This document shows, piece by piece, positions 43,754 to 53,228 of a DNA stretch of 64,000 nt. Where the stretch lies: positions 1-64,000 of the forward strand of contig CACKEY010000005.1 in NCBI GenBank assembly GCA_902599315.1. The letters run 5' to 3'. Positions within the stretch are counted from its first letter, which is position 1, and every line of letters begins with the position of its first letter. Below the pieces are notes generated by a model. The model was not told the origin of the DNA and made no database searches. It saw nothing but the letters and a program-made list of their open reading frames with translations. Both the position numbers and the translations under genes were made by a program. This DNA comes from an uncultured SAR86 cluster bacterium (GTDB lineage Bacteria; Pseudomonadota; Gammaproteobacteria; Magnimaribacterales; D2472).

Positions 43754-44346
43754 TTTTTAATGAAACTATCATAATCATTAATAATTTTACAGAAGACTTG
43801 AGCTGTGACTTCGGCATCATATGCAGCACTATGAGCTTCATCATTGTCGTAAGATATATCCAATTCTTTGCATACCCTTGCAAGAACAGTTTGCTTGGTA
43901 GCTAACACACCTAAACTTACAGTATCTATTAATGAAAAGGGATGGAAGGGAGATTTCTTAATATTATTCCTACGACATGCCTCAAGAAGAAAACTATGAT
44001 CAAAAAAGGCATTATGACCTACTAAAATTGCTCTTGAGCATTCATATTTTGATTTTTGTTTATTTATTATTTTAAAGGATTCTTTGAGAGCATGCTCCTC
44101 CTCCACAGCTAATCTTAATGGATGATTTAAATCTAATCGAAGAAATTCTAATGCTTCCTTATCTACCTCAAGTCCCTCAAAAGGTTTAATGTGATATCTA
44201 TACGAATCGCCTAATATTAATTTAGAATCGTCTTCATCAATTAATTGAATTGCTATTTCTAAAATTGCATTTCTTGTAAAATTAAAACCGCCAGTTTCAA
44301 GATCAACAATAACAGGAAGAAATTTTCTAAATCTATCTTTTAACAT
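43750..44346 (-). CDS. rnt: Ribonuclease T
   Basis: A 198-residue DEDDh exonuclease. D15/E17 are in VDLETGGF, then GHNAFFDHSFL, and H/D in AHSAAYDAEVTAQVF. The length and the basic residues that recognise CC at tRNA 3' ends fit RNase T, which trims tRNA and other stable RNAs. Oligoribonuclease or polymerase epsilon subunit are less likely on motif spacing. Confidence 0.93.
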   Translation of the reverse strand: MLKDRFRKFLPVIVDLETGGFNFTRNAILEIAIQLIDEDDSKLILGDSYRYHIKPFEGLEVDKEALEFLRLDLNHPLRLAVEEEHALKESFKIINKQKSKYECSRAILVGHNAFFDHSFLLEACRRNNIKKSPFHPFSLIDTVSLGVLATKQTVLARVCKELDISYDNDEAHSAAYDAEVTAQVFCKIINDYDSFIKN

Positions 44347-44396
44347 TTAAGCCCCTTATTATGCTCATATAATATAAACGATAATCTCATATAAAT

Positions 44397-45416
44397 ATGA
44401 TTTTTAGAGACATAACTGACACAAAGTTTAAAGGTATTGAAATATCTTCTTATCATGAGTTTGATCACGAGAAAGTTTATTATTACGAAGATGATAATAC
44501 TGGCATTAAGTCTCTTGTAGCTATTCACGATTCCTCAAAAGGCCCAGCAATTGGTGGGTGTAGATTCAAGGAATATGATTCATTTGAGCAAGGTTTAAAT
44601 GATGTATTGCGTTTGTCTCGAGGTATGACTCATAAAAACAATGTTGCTCAAATTCCATTTGGTGGTGGCAAAGCTATTATTTTTCAAGAATCTCATAAAT
44701 CAGATCGTCTATTAAGATCTTATGCTAATTTCTTAAACCTCTTAGAGGGTCAATACATATCTGCCGAAGACATAGGTATTTCACTGGAGGATATAAGATT
44801 CATTAAAAAATATACTGAATTTGTTTTTGATAATATTGATCCTGGACCATATACAGCAAAAGGTATTTATTATGTAATAAAGGAAGCAATTGATTTTTGT
44901 TTTTCACAGCCATTAATTGACAAAAAAATTTCTATTCAAGGAGCTGGAAGTGTAGGGATGCATCTTGCAGAGCATCTAGCCAATGATGGAGCTAATGTTT
45001 TTATTTCGGATATTGATAAATCTAAACTTGAAAACATCGATAACCCTAACATTAATCCTATTGATGATGCATTTTCACTTGAATGTGATGTATTTTCTCC
45101 TTGCGCATTAGGAGCTATATTCAATGAGTCATCTATTAAAAGTTTAAATTGTAAAATTATCGCTGGCGGTGCAAACAATCAACTCCAAGATTTGTCTATA
45201 GCTAATGCCCTTCATAACAGGGACATAATATACATACCTGATATTTTAATAAACTCGGGGGGAGCTATAGGTTTGACTAAAGACTTAATGAAAAGGAATG
45301 AAGTTGAGACTGAATCAGATTTAATGAATATTGCTTACAGGGTTAGAGAAGCCTTGACTGAATCTCAAGAAAAATCAATTAATCTTCAAGATACAATTAG
45401 AGAACTAATTATATAA
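44397..45416 (+). CDS. Leucine dehydrogenase-like amino acid dehydrogenase
   Basis: A 339-residue member of the Glu/Leu/Phe/Val dehydrogenase family: GPAIGGCRF (substrate carboxylate), RGMTHKNNVAQIPFGGGKAII with the catalytic Lys residues, and the NAD motif GAGSVGMHLAEHL (about 183-195). It oxidatively deaminates a branched-chain or aromatic amino acid. It is divergent from rnt by 50 bases and convergent with the FNR gene, with only one base between stops. Confidence 0.9.
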   Translation: MIFRDITDTKFKGIEISSYHEFDHEKVYYYEDDNTGIKSLVAIHDSSKGPAIGGCRFKEYDSFEQGLNDVLRLSRGMTHKNNVAQIPFGGGKAIIFQESHKSDRLLRSYANFLNLLEGQYISAEDIGISLEDIRFIKKYTEFVFDNIDPGPYTAKGIYYVIKEAIDFCFSQPLIDKKISIQGAGSVGMHLAEHLANDGANVFISDIDKSKLENIDNPNINPIDDAFSLECDVFSPCALGAIFNESSIKSLNCKIIAGGANNQLQDLSIANALHNRDIIYIPDILINSGGAIGLTKDLMKRNEVETESDLMNIAYRVREALTESQEKSINLQDTIRELII

Positions 45417-45417
45417 A

Positions 45418-46461
45418 TTATTCAGCAACCCCTAACTTTCTTTGTAATTTAGTATTCGAGGTTGTGTATCCAAATGGCACCCTTTCTCCTGGAAAAATCC
45501 TTTGATAGGCCTTTTGGACTGCTAAGGTAGTTTCATGAAATCCACATAAAATTAAATCTAGTTTGCCTGGATAATCATTGATATCTCCAACGGCAAAAAT
45601 TCCATCTCTGTTTGTTTCAAAGTTTTCAGTATTAACAGATATTTTTTTTGATTCGAGTTCTAACTCCCACTCAAGGATAGGACCTAATTTTTTATTTAAT
45701 CCAAATAGAAACAATAATTCATCTGCTTCATGAGTTACAGATTCTTTGGTGTCAAAGTTTTTTAAAATAACTCCATTTACCTTATCATCACCTTTTATTT
45801 CTTCAATTTGATAAGGCGTTAGAAGATTAACCTCACCAGATTTCACAAGTTCTCTCATTTGAGCCTCAGTATGTTGAGCTCCTCTAAACTGATCTCTTCT
45901 ATGTATTAGATTTACAGACTTAGCTGTTTTAGCTAATTCAACTGTCCAATCTAATGCTGAATCGCCACCACCAAAAATAAATAAGTTTTTATCTTTATAT
46001 TGATCTATAGATTTAACAGCATAGCTCACACCGTTGCCTAGAAATTTGTCAGGATCCTCTATATTGGGAGGTCTTCTTGGCTCAAATGAACCAGCCCCAG
46101 CTGCAATGAATATATTTTTTGTAGTGCATTCAACTCCTTCATTAGTTCTCACCAACCAAGTCGATATATCATTTAATGAAGACACTGACTCAATCGATTC
46201 AACCCTTTGAGAAAGATGAAGATCATATTCAAAAGGTTTAATTTGCTCTATCAAAGCATCTACATGCTCTTGCGCTGTTTGGGCTGGAACTCCTGGTATA
46301 TCGTATATAGGCTTTTCTGGATAGAGTTCGGAGCATTGCCCACCAACTTTGTCTAAATTATCAATCAGGGTACATTTTAGTCCTAAAAGACCAGCCTCAA
46401 AAACAGTAAATAATCCTACTGGACCTGCACCAATTACTAAAATATCTGTTTCAATTTTCAT
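45418..46461 (-). CDS. Ferredoxin/flavodoxin-NADP+ reductase, TrxR-like type
   Basis: A 347-residue flavoprotein. The FAD motif GAGPVG (11-16), [18 protein letters not shown] and the NADPH motif GGGDSALDW (about 168-176) are those of the thioredoxin-reductase-like FNR2 (YumC) family, which lacks the redox CxxC. It supplies electrons from NADPH to ferredoxin, and could support the P450 or Rieske enzymes in this genome (inference). Its start overlaps the metG stop by 4 bases. Confidence 0.92.
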   Translation of the reverse strand: MKIETDILVIGAGPVGLFTVFEAGLLGLKCTLIDNLDKVGGQCSELYPEKPIYDIPGVPAQTAQEHVDALIEQIKPFEYDLHLSQRVESIESVSSLNDISTWLVRTNEGVECTTKNIFIAAGAGSFEPRRPPNIEDPDKFLGNGVSYAVKSIDQYKDKNLFIFGGGDSALDWTVELAKTAKSVNLIHRRDQFRGAQHTEAQMRELVKSGEVNLLTPYQIEEIKGDDKVNGVILKNFDTKESVTHEADELLFLFGLNKKLGPILEWELELESKKISVNTENFETNRDGIFAVGDINDYPGKLDLILCGFHETTLAVQKAYQRIFPGERVPFGYTTSNTKLQRKLGVAE

Positions 46462-48425
46462 TTAATTTTCTGCCCTGGTTGTGCTCCTGAATCAGGAGAT
46501 AATACAAATATGCCGCCTTCAGAATCGCTGGCTGCAAGAATCATGCCTTCAGAAATACCAAATTTCATTTTTCTTGGAGCTAGGTTGTATACCATTACCA
46601 CTAATTTATCTATCAAATCAGAAGGCTCATATACAGATTTTATACCAGCAAAGACATTTTTTGTTCCTAAATCTCCAAGATCAAGCTTTATTGCTAGTAG
46701 TTTATCTGCGCCTTCAACATGAGAAGCCTCCTCAATCCTAGCAACTCTTAAATCAACCTTCATAAAGTCATCAATCTGAATAATATTATTTTCTTCTTCT
46801 TTCATTATTTTTTCCTGTTTATAGAAATCCTTTATATTAATCGGCTCGACTCTGGAGATAATTGGTTTAAAGTCATCAATCTCCCAATCAATCATTTTAT
46901 CCTCAAGATTATTAATGCCAAAGCTATTAATTTTTAACATCTTAAGCATTTGACAACATAAATTTGGCATTATCGGAGCGAGCAATATACAAAGATTTTT
47001 AAATACGTTTAATGCAGTTGATGCTATAACTATCGCGTCTTTTTGATCTATTTTCCAAGGCGTATTTTCATTAATAAACTTGTTTGTATTATCAGCTATC
47101 TGCATGATGAGTTTTACTGCTTTGGAAAACTCTTTATTTTCGTAATGATCAAGAATTTTATCCATATCTTTCATACAGGCTGATAGATATTCTTCATTAA
47201 CTGATTTGGATAGACGATTGTTATTTTTTGAAATGAATGGAGCAGAGCGACTAAAAATATTTGAAAATTTTCCAACTAAATCAGAGTTTATTTTTTGAGC
47301 TAGATCCTCTAAATTTAAATCAAGATCTTCAATTTTTGAATTAAGTTTACTAGCGAAATAATATCTTAATAATTCTGGGTCGCATACTTCAGCAAATTGA
47401 TCTGCTGTGATAAATGTCCCCTTTGATTTAGACATCTTCTCTCCATTAACACTTACAAAGCCATGAACATGAATACTATTAGGAAGTTTATAATTTGAAT
47501 TATCTAAAAGAGCTGGCCAAAATAAACCATGAAAATAGGTAATATCCTTACCTATAAAATGATGAATCTCATATTCTGAATTTTTGCCCCATAACTTATC
47601 AATACTTAAATTATTTTTTTTTGCCCAATTTTTTGCTGATGCTATATATCCGATTGGAGCATCAACCCATACATAAAAATATTTATCAGATTCATCTGGA
47701 ATTTTAAAACCAAAGTACGGAGCATCACGAGAAATATCCCAACTCCTTAAATCGCCTTCAAGCCATTCTGAGAGCTTGCCAACAACTGAATTCTGAATAG
47801 AAGCAGTTTTTAAAAACTTTTTAAGATTAGATTTAGATTTTTTAAGATCAAAGAAAATATGTTCTGAAATTTTTGTACGTGGCGTGCTGCCAGTTAGCGA
47901 CGATTTTGGATTAATTAGTTCTGTAGCAGAATACGTAGCTCCACATGAATCACAACCATCTCCATATTGATCCTTGGCACCACATTTTGGACATTCACCA
48001 ATGACATATCTATCTGCAAGAAACATCTTCTTTTCATCATCAAAGCATTGTTCGATATCTTCCTTGTAAATTAATCCCGCATCTTTTGCAGCAAGATAAA
48101 TTTCCGAGACTAAGCCTTCGTTCTCACTTGAATGAGTAGAGTGATAATTTGTATATTTAATTCCAAATTTTTCTAAAGAATTCATATGATCCTTTTTCAT
48201 TTGATCTATGAAATCAATTGGTCTTATTTGCATTTCGTCTGCTTTCATCATGATAGGGGCACCATGTGCATCATCAGCACAAAAGCTTAGAACTTCATGA
48301 TTGGAGTTGCGCATAAATCTAGTCCAAATATCGGTTTGGATATGCTCTAAAATATGCCCGATATGAATTTCACCATTTGCATAGGGCAATGCATTTGTAA
48401 CGATAATTTTTCTTTTTTTATTAAT
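46458..48425 (-). CDS. metG: Methionyl-tRNA synthetase, probable ATT start
   Basis: A 655-residue class I synthetase. IHIGH is the HIGH motif; a four-Cys zinc knuckle (CPKCGA...CDSCGA), GEKMSKSKG, the anticodon-binding region and a C-terminal EMAP-II-type tRNA-binding domain ([12 protein letters not shown]) follow. The first usual start, TTG at 48389, falls inside the conserved [10 protein letters not shown] and would remove the first beta strand. Upstream, in frame to a TAG at 48437, there is no ATG, GTG or TTG; ATT at 48425, eight bases after an AGG, gives [18 protein letters not shown] non-standard start or a sequence error is implied. Confidence 0.93.
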   Translation of the reverse strand: MNKKRKIIVTNALPYANGEIHIGHILEHIQTDIWTRFMRNSNHEVLSFCADDAHGAPIMMKADEMQIRPIDFIDQMKKDHMNSLEKFGIKYTNYHSTHSSENEGLVSEIYLAAKDAGLIYKEDIEQCFDDEKKMFLADRYVIGECPKCGAKDQYGDGCDSCGATYSATELINPKSSLTGSTPRTKISEHIFFDLKKSKSNLKKFLKTASIQNSVVGKLSEWLEGDLRSWDISRDAPYFGFKIPDESDKYFYVWVDAPIGYIASAKNWAKKNNLSIDKLWGKNSEYEIHHFIGKDITYFHGLFWPALLDNSNYKLPNSIHVHGFVSVNGEKMSKSKGTFITADQFAEVCDPELLRYYFASKLNSKIEDLDLNLEDLAQKINSDLVGKFSNIFSRSAPFISKNNNRLSKSVNEEYLSACMKDMDKILDHYENKEFSKAVKLIMQIADNTNKFINENTPWKIDQKDAIVIASTALNVFKNLCILLAPIMPNLCCQMLKMLKINSFGINNLEDKMIDWEIDDFKPIISRVEPINIKDFYKQEKIMKEEENNIIQIDDFMKVDLRVARIEEASHVEGADKLLAIKLDLGDLGTKNVFAGIKSVYEPSDLIDKLVVMVYNLAPRKMKFGISEGMILAASDSEGGIFVLSPDSGAQPGQKIK

Positions 48426-48480
48426 TTTTAGGACCTAATTTATCTTTTAATCGAGTATTATAAGTCAAAACATTATATCA

Positions 48481-49197
48481 ATGGGTATCAAGCAAATAAT
48501 TGCTATTGCATCAGCAAAAGGTGGTGTAGGCAAGTCTACTATATGTGCAAATCTTGCTTTGCAATTTTCCAGAGACTATAAAGTTGGAATATTAGATGCA
48601 GACATCTATGGTCCAAATCAGCAAATTATATTCAATGTTGCAAATCAAAAACCAATAGTTAAAACCATTGGTGAAAAAAAGATATTTTTACCAATTGAAG
48701 TTGATAATATTTTGTTGAACAGCATGGGATTAGTTATTGATTCAGCTAAAGCTGCCATGTGGCGGGGGCCAATGTTAAGTAAAGCAATTAAACAACTAAA
48801 GAATTCGACTCAATGGGGAAATCTCGACTACTTGTTTGTTGATATGCCCCCTGGTACCGGAGATGCATATTTAACTGTTGCTTCTGACATAGAACTTGAT
48901 TACGCAATACTGATAACCACAATGAGCAAGCTTGCAGTTCACGATACTAAAAAGTCAAAAACTATGTTTGATAGACTAAAAATTCCTGTGTTAGGAATCA
49001 TAGATAATATGTCATATTCAATTTGTCCAAACACTCATGAGCACATAAATGATTTTATGTTGGTCAATCTGGAGCAAGAAATTGGCTGCGATCTCTTAGG
49101 TTCTATTCCTAGGCATAAAGATTTAACAGATTTTAATTCAAGTAAAAAAAATAATTTGCTTGAACCAATTTATAATAAATTGAAGAAATTATCATGA
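48481..49197 (+). CDS. Mrp/ApbC-type P-loop Fe-S carrier ATPase
   Basis: A 238-residue MinD-like ATPase: deviant Walker A SAKGGVGKSTICANLA (12-27), DADIYGPNQ and VDMPPGTGDA are Mrp hallmarks. It lacks the N-terminal DUF59 domain of longer Mrp. The C-terminal C-x-x-C used to hold a [4Fe-4S] cluster reads NMSYSICPNTHEH: only the first Cys remains. It may work with another scaffold or have lost cluster transfer. mlaA overlaps its end by 4 bases. Confidence 0.88.
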   Translation: MGIKQIIAIASAKGGVGKSTICANLALQFSRDYKVGILDADIYGPNQQIIFNVANQKPIVKTIGEKKIFLPIEVDNILLNSMGLVIDSAKAAMWRGPMLSKAIKQLKNSTQWGNLDYLFVDMPPGTGDAYLTVASDIELDYAILITTMSKLAVHDTKKSKTMFDRLKIPVLGIIDNMSYSICPNTHEHINDFMLVNLEQEIGCDLLGSIPRHKDLTDFNSSKKNNLLEPIYNKLKKLS

Positions 49198-49901
49198 ACT
49201 TTCAAAGATTTTTATATTTTTCAGTCGCGTTGGTTTTTTTTAGTTTGAATATTTCAGCAACTCAAGATCCATTCGAGGATTTAAATCGGAAGATTTGGGC
49301 TTTTAATGAATCTTTGGATGATAACTTTGCCAAACCAACAGCAGAAATTTATACAAACATAACACCTGATTTTATTGAAATCGGAATAACAAATTTCTTT
49401 AGAAACATTAATGAGCTTGATAATACTGCAAATCAGTTACTGCAAGGCAAACCAATGTATGCAATGAACGATTTTGCACGTTTCGTTATTAATACTTCGG
49501 TTGGAGTATTGGGTTTTATTGATGTGGCATCAAAAATGGGCTTAGAGAGACACGATGAGGATTTTGGCCAAACATTGGGATCTTGGGGAGTTAGTAAAGG
49601 ACCGTTTTTAATGATACCCCTTTATGGACCATCTACACCTAGAAGCCTTGCAGGGAGAAGTGTTAGCTCTGTCTTATCAGGTACTTTTGCCATTGAAGAA
49701 ACAGATGTCAGAATAGGGGTCACGGCCCTTGATGCATTAGAAACTAGGGCTAGGTATTTAGAAGTGGAAACACTGATTGTAGGTGATCGATACTCGTTTA
49801 TAAGAGACTCTTACATGCAATATTTAGATTTTGAGTCTAGCGATGGAGAGGATCAATCAGATGATTTTGTTGATGATATGGATGATTTTTTATTAGATTG
49901 A
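49194..49901 (+). CDS. mlaA: MlaA/VacJ-family protein without lipobox
   Basis: A 235-residue MlaA homologue, the outer-membrane part of the Mla phospholipid retrieval system. Typical blocks: DPFEDLNRKIWAFNE, FFRNINELDNTANQLLQGK, DFARFVINTSVGVLGFIDVA and GQTLGSWGVSKGPFLMIPLYGPS. The N-terminus (about 1-22) is a signal peptide, but the protein has no Cys at all, so it cannot be a lipoprotein as in E. coli. The acidic tail (ESSDGEDQSDD) is unusual. Confidence 0.9.
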   Translation: MNFQRFLYFSVALVFFSLNISATQDPFEDLNRKIWAFNESLDDNFAKPTAEIYTNITPDFIEIGITNFFRNINELDNTANQLLQGKPMYAMNDFARFVINTSVGVLGFIDVASKMGLERHDEDFGQTLGSWGVSKGPFLMIPLYGPSTPRSLAGRSVSSVLSGTFAIEETDVRIGVTALDALETRARYLEVETLIVGDRYSFIRDSYMQYLDFESSDGEDQSDDFVDDMDDFLLD

Positions 49902-49903
49902 AC

Positions 49904-50866
49904 TCAAACCATAGAAATTAATTCATCTTTTGTAATCTCTAAATTTTTTTCTTGGATAGTTTTAAGAATCAGTGTTCTAAATGATTTAGCATTCTTTAAT
50001 CCTCTATTTAAACCAAAAATGTGCTTTAGTGTCCTTGAATATGGCTGACCTTTATTAGCTTGAGCTAAGCAGTAATCTAGATATTGACTAAGGATCATTT
50101 TTCTATCCTTTCCCATGTCAGAATCATTGAATATCCTAGAATCAACATTGCTTACAATCATTGGATTGTCATATGGGCTTCTACCAAGCATAACTCCGTC
50201 AACTTTTTTTAAATGCTGAATCGACTCATCGACATCTTTAATTCCTCCATTTATTACAATTTCAAGTTCAGGAAATTCATTAACAAGCTGATAAACATTT
50301 TCATATTTTAAAGGAGGAATCTGCCTATTTTGTCTTGGTGTTAAGCCCTTTAAGATTGCAACTCTTGCATGAACTATTAGTGTTTTAAGTTTTGGATTTA
50401 TAATTTTTGAAACAAAATTATTTAAAAAATCAATATCGTCTTTCTCATTCACTCCGATTCTGCATTTTACTGATATTGGAATTGATACAACTTCTTGCAT
50501 TGCTTTTATACAATCATTTACAAGTTCTGGATCTTCCATAAGGCACGCTCCAAAGGAACCTTTTTGCACTCTCTCAGATGGGCAACCAACATTTAAATTT
50601 ATTTCATCATAACCAAGATTTGAGCAGATTTTTGCACATTCAGCTAAATCACATGGATCAGAGCCGCCTAATTGCACTGCAACTGGATGTTCAATTTCAC
50701 TATTAAAGTTCAATTGGTCAAAACATTTACCATGAATAATAGCTCCAGTTGTAACCATTTCTGTATAAAGAAAGGATCTTTTTGTAATTAATCTAAATAA
50801 ATATCGATCATGTATGTCGGTGCATTGCATCATTGGAGCAATGCAAAACCTATGATTTGATGACAT
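49904..50866 (-). CDS. dusA: tRNA-dihydrouridine synthase A
   Basis: A 320-residue FMN enzyme: FCIAPMMQCTDIHDR (start), YTEMVTTGA, HPVAVQLGGSDP, LNVGCPSERVQKGSFGACLM (catalytic Cys) and GVMLGRSPYDNP are DusA features. It reduces U20/U20a in tRNA. Complete. It lies 4 bases after nhaB on the same strand and converges with mlaA (2-base gap). Confidence 0.94.
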   Translation of the reverse strand: MSSNHRFCIAPMMQCTDIHDRYLFRLITKRSFLYTEMVTTGAIIHGKCFDQLNFNSEIEHPVAVQLGGSDPCDLAECAKICSNLGYDEINLNVGCPSERVQKGSFGACLMEDPELVNDCIKAMQEVVSIPISVKCRIGVNEKDDIDFLNNFVSKIINPKLKTLIVHARVAILKGLTPRQNRQIPPLKYENVYQLVNEFPELEIVINGGIKDVDESIQHLKKVDGVMLGRSPYDNPMIVSNVDSRIFNDSDMGKDRKMILSQYLDYCLAQANKGQPYSRTLKHIFGLNRGLKNAKSFRTLILKTIQEKNLEITKDELISMV

Positions 50867-50870
50867 TAAC

Positions 50871-52382
50871 TTATAAGAAAGTAATAACTGCTATAAACCC
50901 AACAATACTAAGCACAATGGTGTAAGGCAAAGCCATTATTACCATTCTCATATAAGAGAGATTGATAAGTGGTGCCAATGAAGACGTCAGTAGAAACAAA
51001 AATGCAGCTTGCCCATTAGGTGTTGCAATACTAGGAATATTTGTTCCAGTATTAATTGCAATTGCTAATTTATCAAATTGAGCTCGAGAGATAATATTCA
51101 TATCTAATGCATCTTTAATTTCATTTATGTAAATCGTAGCAACAAATACGTTATCGCTGATAGCTGAAAGTACTCCATTTGCTACAAAGAAAATTGGCGC
51201 TTGACTACTAGTTTCTTGCGCTAAGACATAAGAAATTATTGGCGTGAATAATTCTTGATCAGCTATAACACTAACAACTCCAAAAAATACAACTAATAAT
51301 GCTGTAAAAGGGAGCGCTTCTTTAAAAGCATCACCTAGATCATGCTCGTGTGTAATTCCTTTAAATGAAGTTAATAGTATTATCACCCCTAAACCAATAA
51401 TTCCAACCGCAGCTAAGTGAAGAGCAAGCGCTATGATTAAAAATATACCAACCAACATTTCTACATATAATTCCATGTTGGATAACTCGGTTCTTTGAGA
51501 AATTTCATAATCGTTATAATCATGAAATATATTTTTAATCTTTTCTGGTAGTTGGTTTCCAAAACCACATAAATGTAGCTTTTCAATTCCATAACAAGTG
51601 ATCATTCCTGCTATAAATACAGGAACTGTTATTGGAGACATCTTGACCATAAATTCAATGAATTCCCAGCCAGCAACGTTTGCAATCAATAAATTTTGTG
51701 GCTCGCCAACAATAGTACATACTCCTCCCAAAGCAGTTCCAACAACACCATGCATAATCAGGTCTCTCAAAAAAGCTTTAAAATTTTCTAAATCTTCTAT
51801 TCCAGTTGATGACAACAAAGAGTTGTCGTAATAATCGTGTTCACCAGATGAAAACTCTTTTCCTGCGCTAGCAAGGTGAAAGATTCTATAAAAACCTACA
51901 GCAACAGCAATTAAAACTGCTGTTACAGTTAAAGCATCTAGAAAAGCTGATAAAAAAGCTGATACAAAACAAAACATCAAAGAAAGCTTTATCTTTGATT
52001 GAATTGTAAGAAGTAATTTTGTAAAAATCGTCAGCATCAAATTTTTCATAAAGTAGATGCCAGCTACCATAAAAACTAATAATAAAATTACTTCAAGATT
52101 ATGTTCAATTTCATATAACAATGTGTAAGGAGTAGTTAGTCCTAAAAAAAGTGCTTGAATTGTAATTAACCCGCCCGGTTGAAGTGGGTAACACTTAAGC
52201 GCTAGAGCAAGCGTGAAAATGAATTCTAATAGAATCATCCAGCCCACTATGAACGTTGCTTTTATTCCTAAAGAACTCAATACAAATAAAGTAATAGGAT
52301 TAATTATTAAAAAAGCTATGATGGTATTCTTATACCAATCAGGCGAGTCACCTAGGAACATTTTGTATAAATTATTAACCAT
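50871..52382 (-). CDS. nhaB: Na+/H+ antiporter NhaB
   Basis: A 503-residue inner-membrane protein with about 12 segments. [21 protein letters not shown] at the start, the [19 protein letters not shown] region and [20 protein letters not shown] are NhaB signatures. It exports Na+ in exchange for H+, as expected in a marine organism. The start is only 18 bases from the divergent nudC start; a second Met (M8) is a possible start. Confidence 0.94.
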   Translation of the reverse strand: MVNNLYKMFLGDSPDWYKNTIIAFLIINPITLFVLSSLGIKATFIVGWMILLEFIFTLALALKCYPLQPGGLITIQALFLGLTTPYTLLYEIEHNLEVILLLVFMVAGIYFMKNLMLTIFTKLLLTIQSKIKLSLMFCFVSAFLSAFLDALTVTAVLIAVAVGFYRIFHLASAGKEFSSGEHDYYDNSLLSSTGIEDLENFKAFLRDLIMHGVVGTALGGVCTIVGEPQNLLIANVAGWEFIEFMVKMSPITVPVFIAGMITCYGIEKLHLCGFGNQLPEKIKNIFHDYNDYEISQRTELSNMELYVEMLVGIFLIIALALHLAAVGIIGLGVIILLTSFKGITHEHDLGDAFKEALPFTALLVVFFGVVSVIADQELFTPIISYVLAQETSSQAPIFFVANGVLSAISDNVFVATIYINEIKDALDMNIISRAQFDKLAIAINTGTNIPSIATPNGQAAFLFLLTSSLAPLINLSYMRMVIMALPYTIVLSIVGFIAVITFL

Positions 52383-52400
52383 CTTTAAAATCCTTAATAT

Positions 52401-53228
52401 ATGGAATTAATTAGAACACTTCATAAACAAATAAATGAAGATGCTAATCTTATTATATTTTGTGAAAACAAAATTTTATATGATCAGAAAGAAAATTCTT
52501 TTATTTTTAAATTAAATGATTTAAATTCAAAATTAGTAAATGGTCCTTATCTAGCGATAGCAGAATCAAAAGGGCATTATTTTTATTCATTAGATATTAG
52601 CTCAAGTGAAGAAATTTTGGGGATTTTTATGGACCCTGAAACAACTAACTTTATTGATTTGATCAACATAATAGCTTTCCTTGATTCTAAAAATTTTTTA
52701 TTAGCTTCAAGAGCTTCAATATTAAATAATTGGAACTTAAATAATTCCTTTTGCAGTTATTGTGGAAAAATTAACAAATTTGATCTCAAGGAGGGAGCTT
52801 TTAGATGTGATTGTAAAAAATTATTGAACTATCCTATAATTTCGCCTTGCATCATAACGTTAATCCATAATGATGAAAGAATTTTGCTAGGCAGAAGCAA
52901 ATTTTTTCCACCTAATATGTATAGTACCTTAGCAGGTTTTATTGAAGCTGGGGAAAACGCAGAGCAAGCACTAAAAAGAGAAGTAGCTGAGGAAGTTAAT
53001 ATCAAGGTTTCCTCTATTGAGTATCATTCCTCTCAATCATGGCCATTTCCATCTCAACTAATGCTGGGCTATAAATGTAAATATAAAAGCGGAGAAATCA
53101 TTCTTAATGATAATGAATTAGAGGATGCTAAATGGTTCAATATTAGCGATTTACCTAATATCCCACCTAAGACTTCAATTTCTGGAAAACTTATTCACTC
53201 TTATATCGAGGATCATTTAAAGCTCTAG
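52401..53228 (+). CDS. nudC: NADH pyrophosphatase / RNA decapping hydrolase
   Basis: A 275-residue Nudix enzyme. The zinc ribbon is CSYC ... CDCK, the Nudix box [21 protein letters not shown], followed by the NudC-specific [14 protein letters not shown]. It cleaves NAD(H) or NAD caps on RNA. The 3' end overlaps the rne 3' end by 38 bases on the other strand, which is long even for this compact region. Confidence 0.94.
   Translation: MELIRTLHKQINEDANLIIFCENKILYDQKENSFIFKLNDLNSKLVNGPYLAIAESKGHYFYSLDISSSEEILGIFMDPETTNFIDLINIIAFLDSKNFLLASRASILNNWNLNNSFCSYCGKINKFDLKEGAFRCDCKKLLNYPIISPCIITLIHNDERILLGRSKFFPPNMYSTLAGFIEAGENAEQALKREVAEEVNIKVSSIEYHSSQSWPFPSQLMLGYKCKYKSGEIILNDNELEDAKWFNISDLPNIPPKTSISGKLIHSYIEDHLKL

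Noticed and set aside
48387-48437. Simple frameshift as the cause of the missing metG start
   Set aside because: No ATG in any of the three frames upstream would read into metG with one indel, so a frameshift alone does not supply a normal start; it is still kept as a possible error in the finding.
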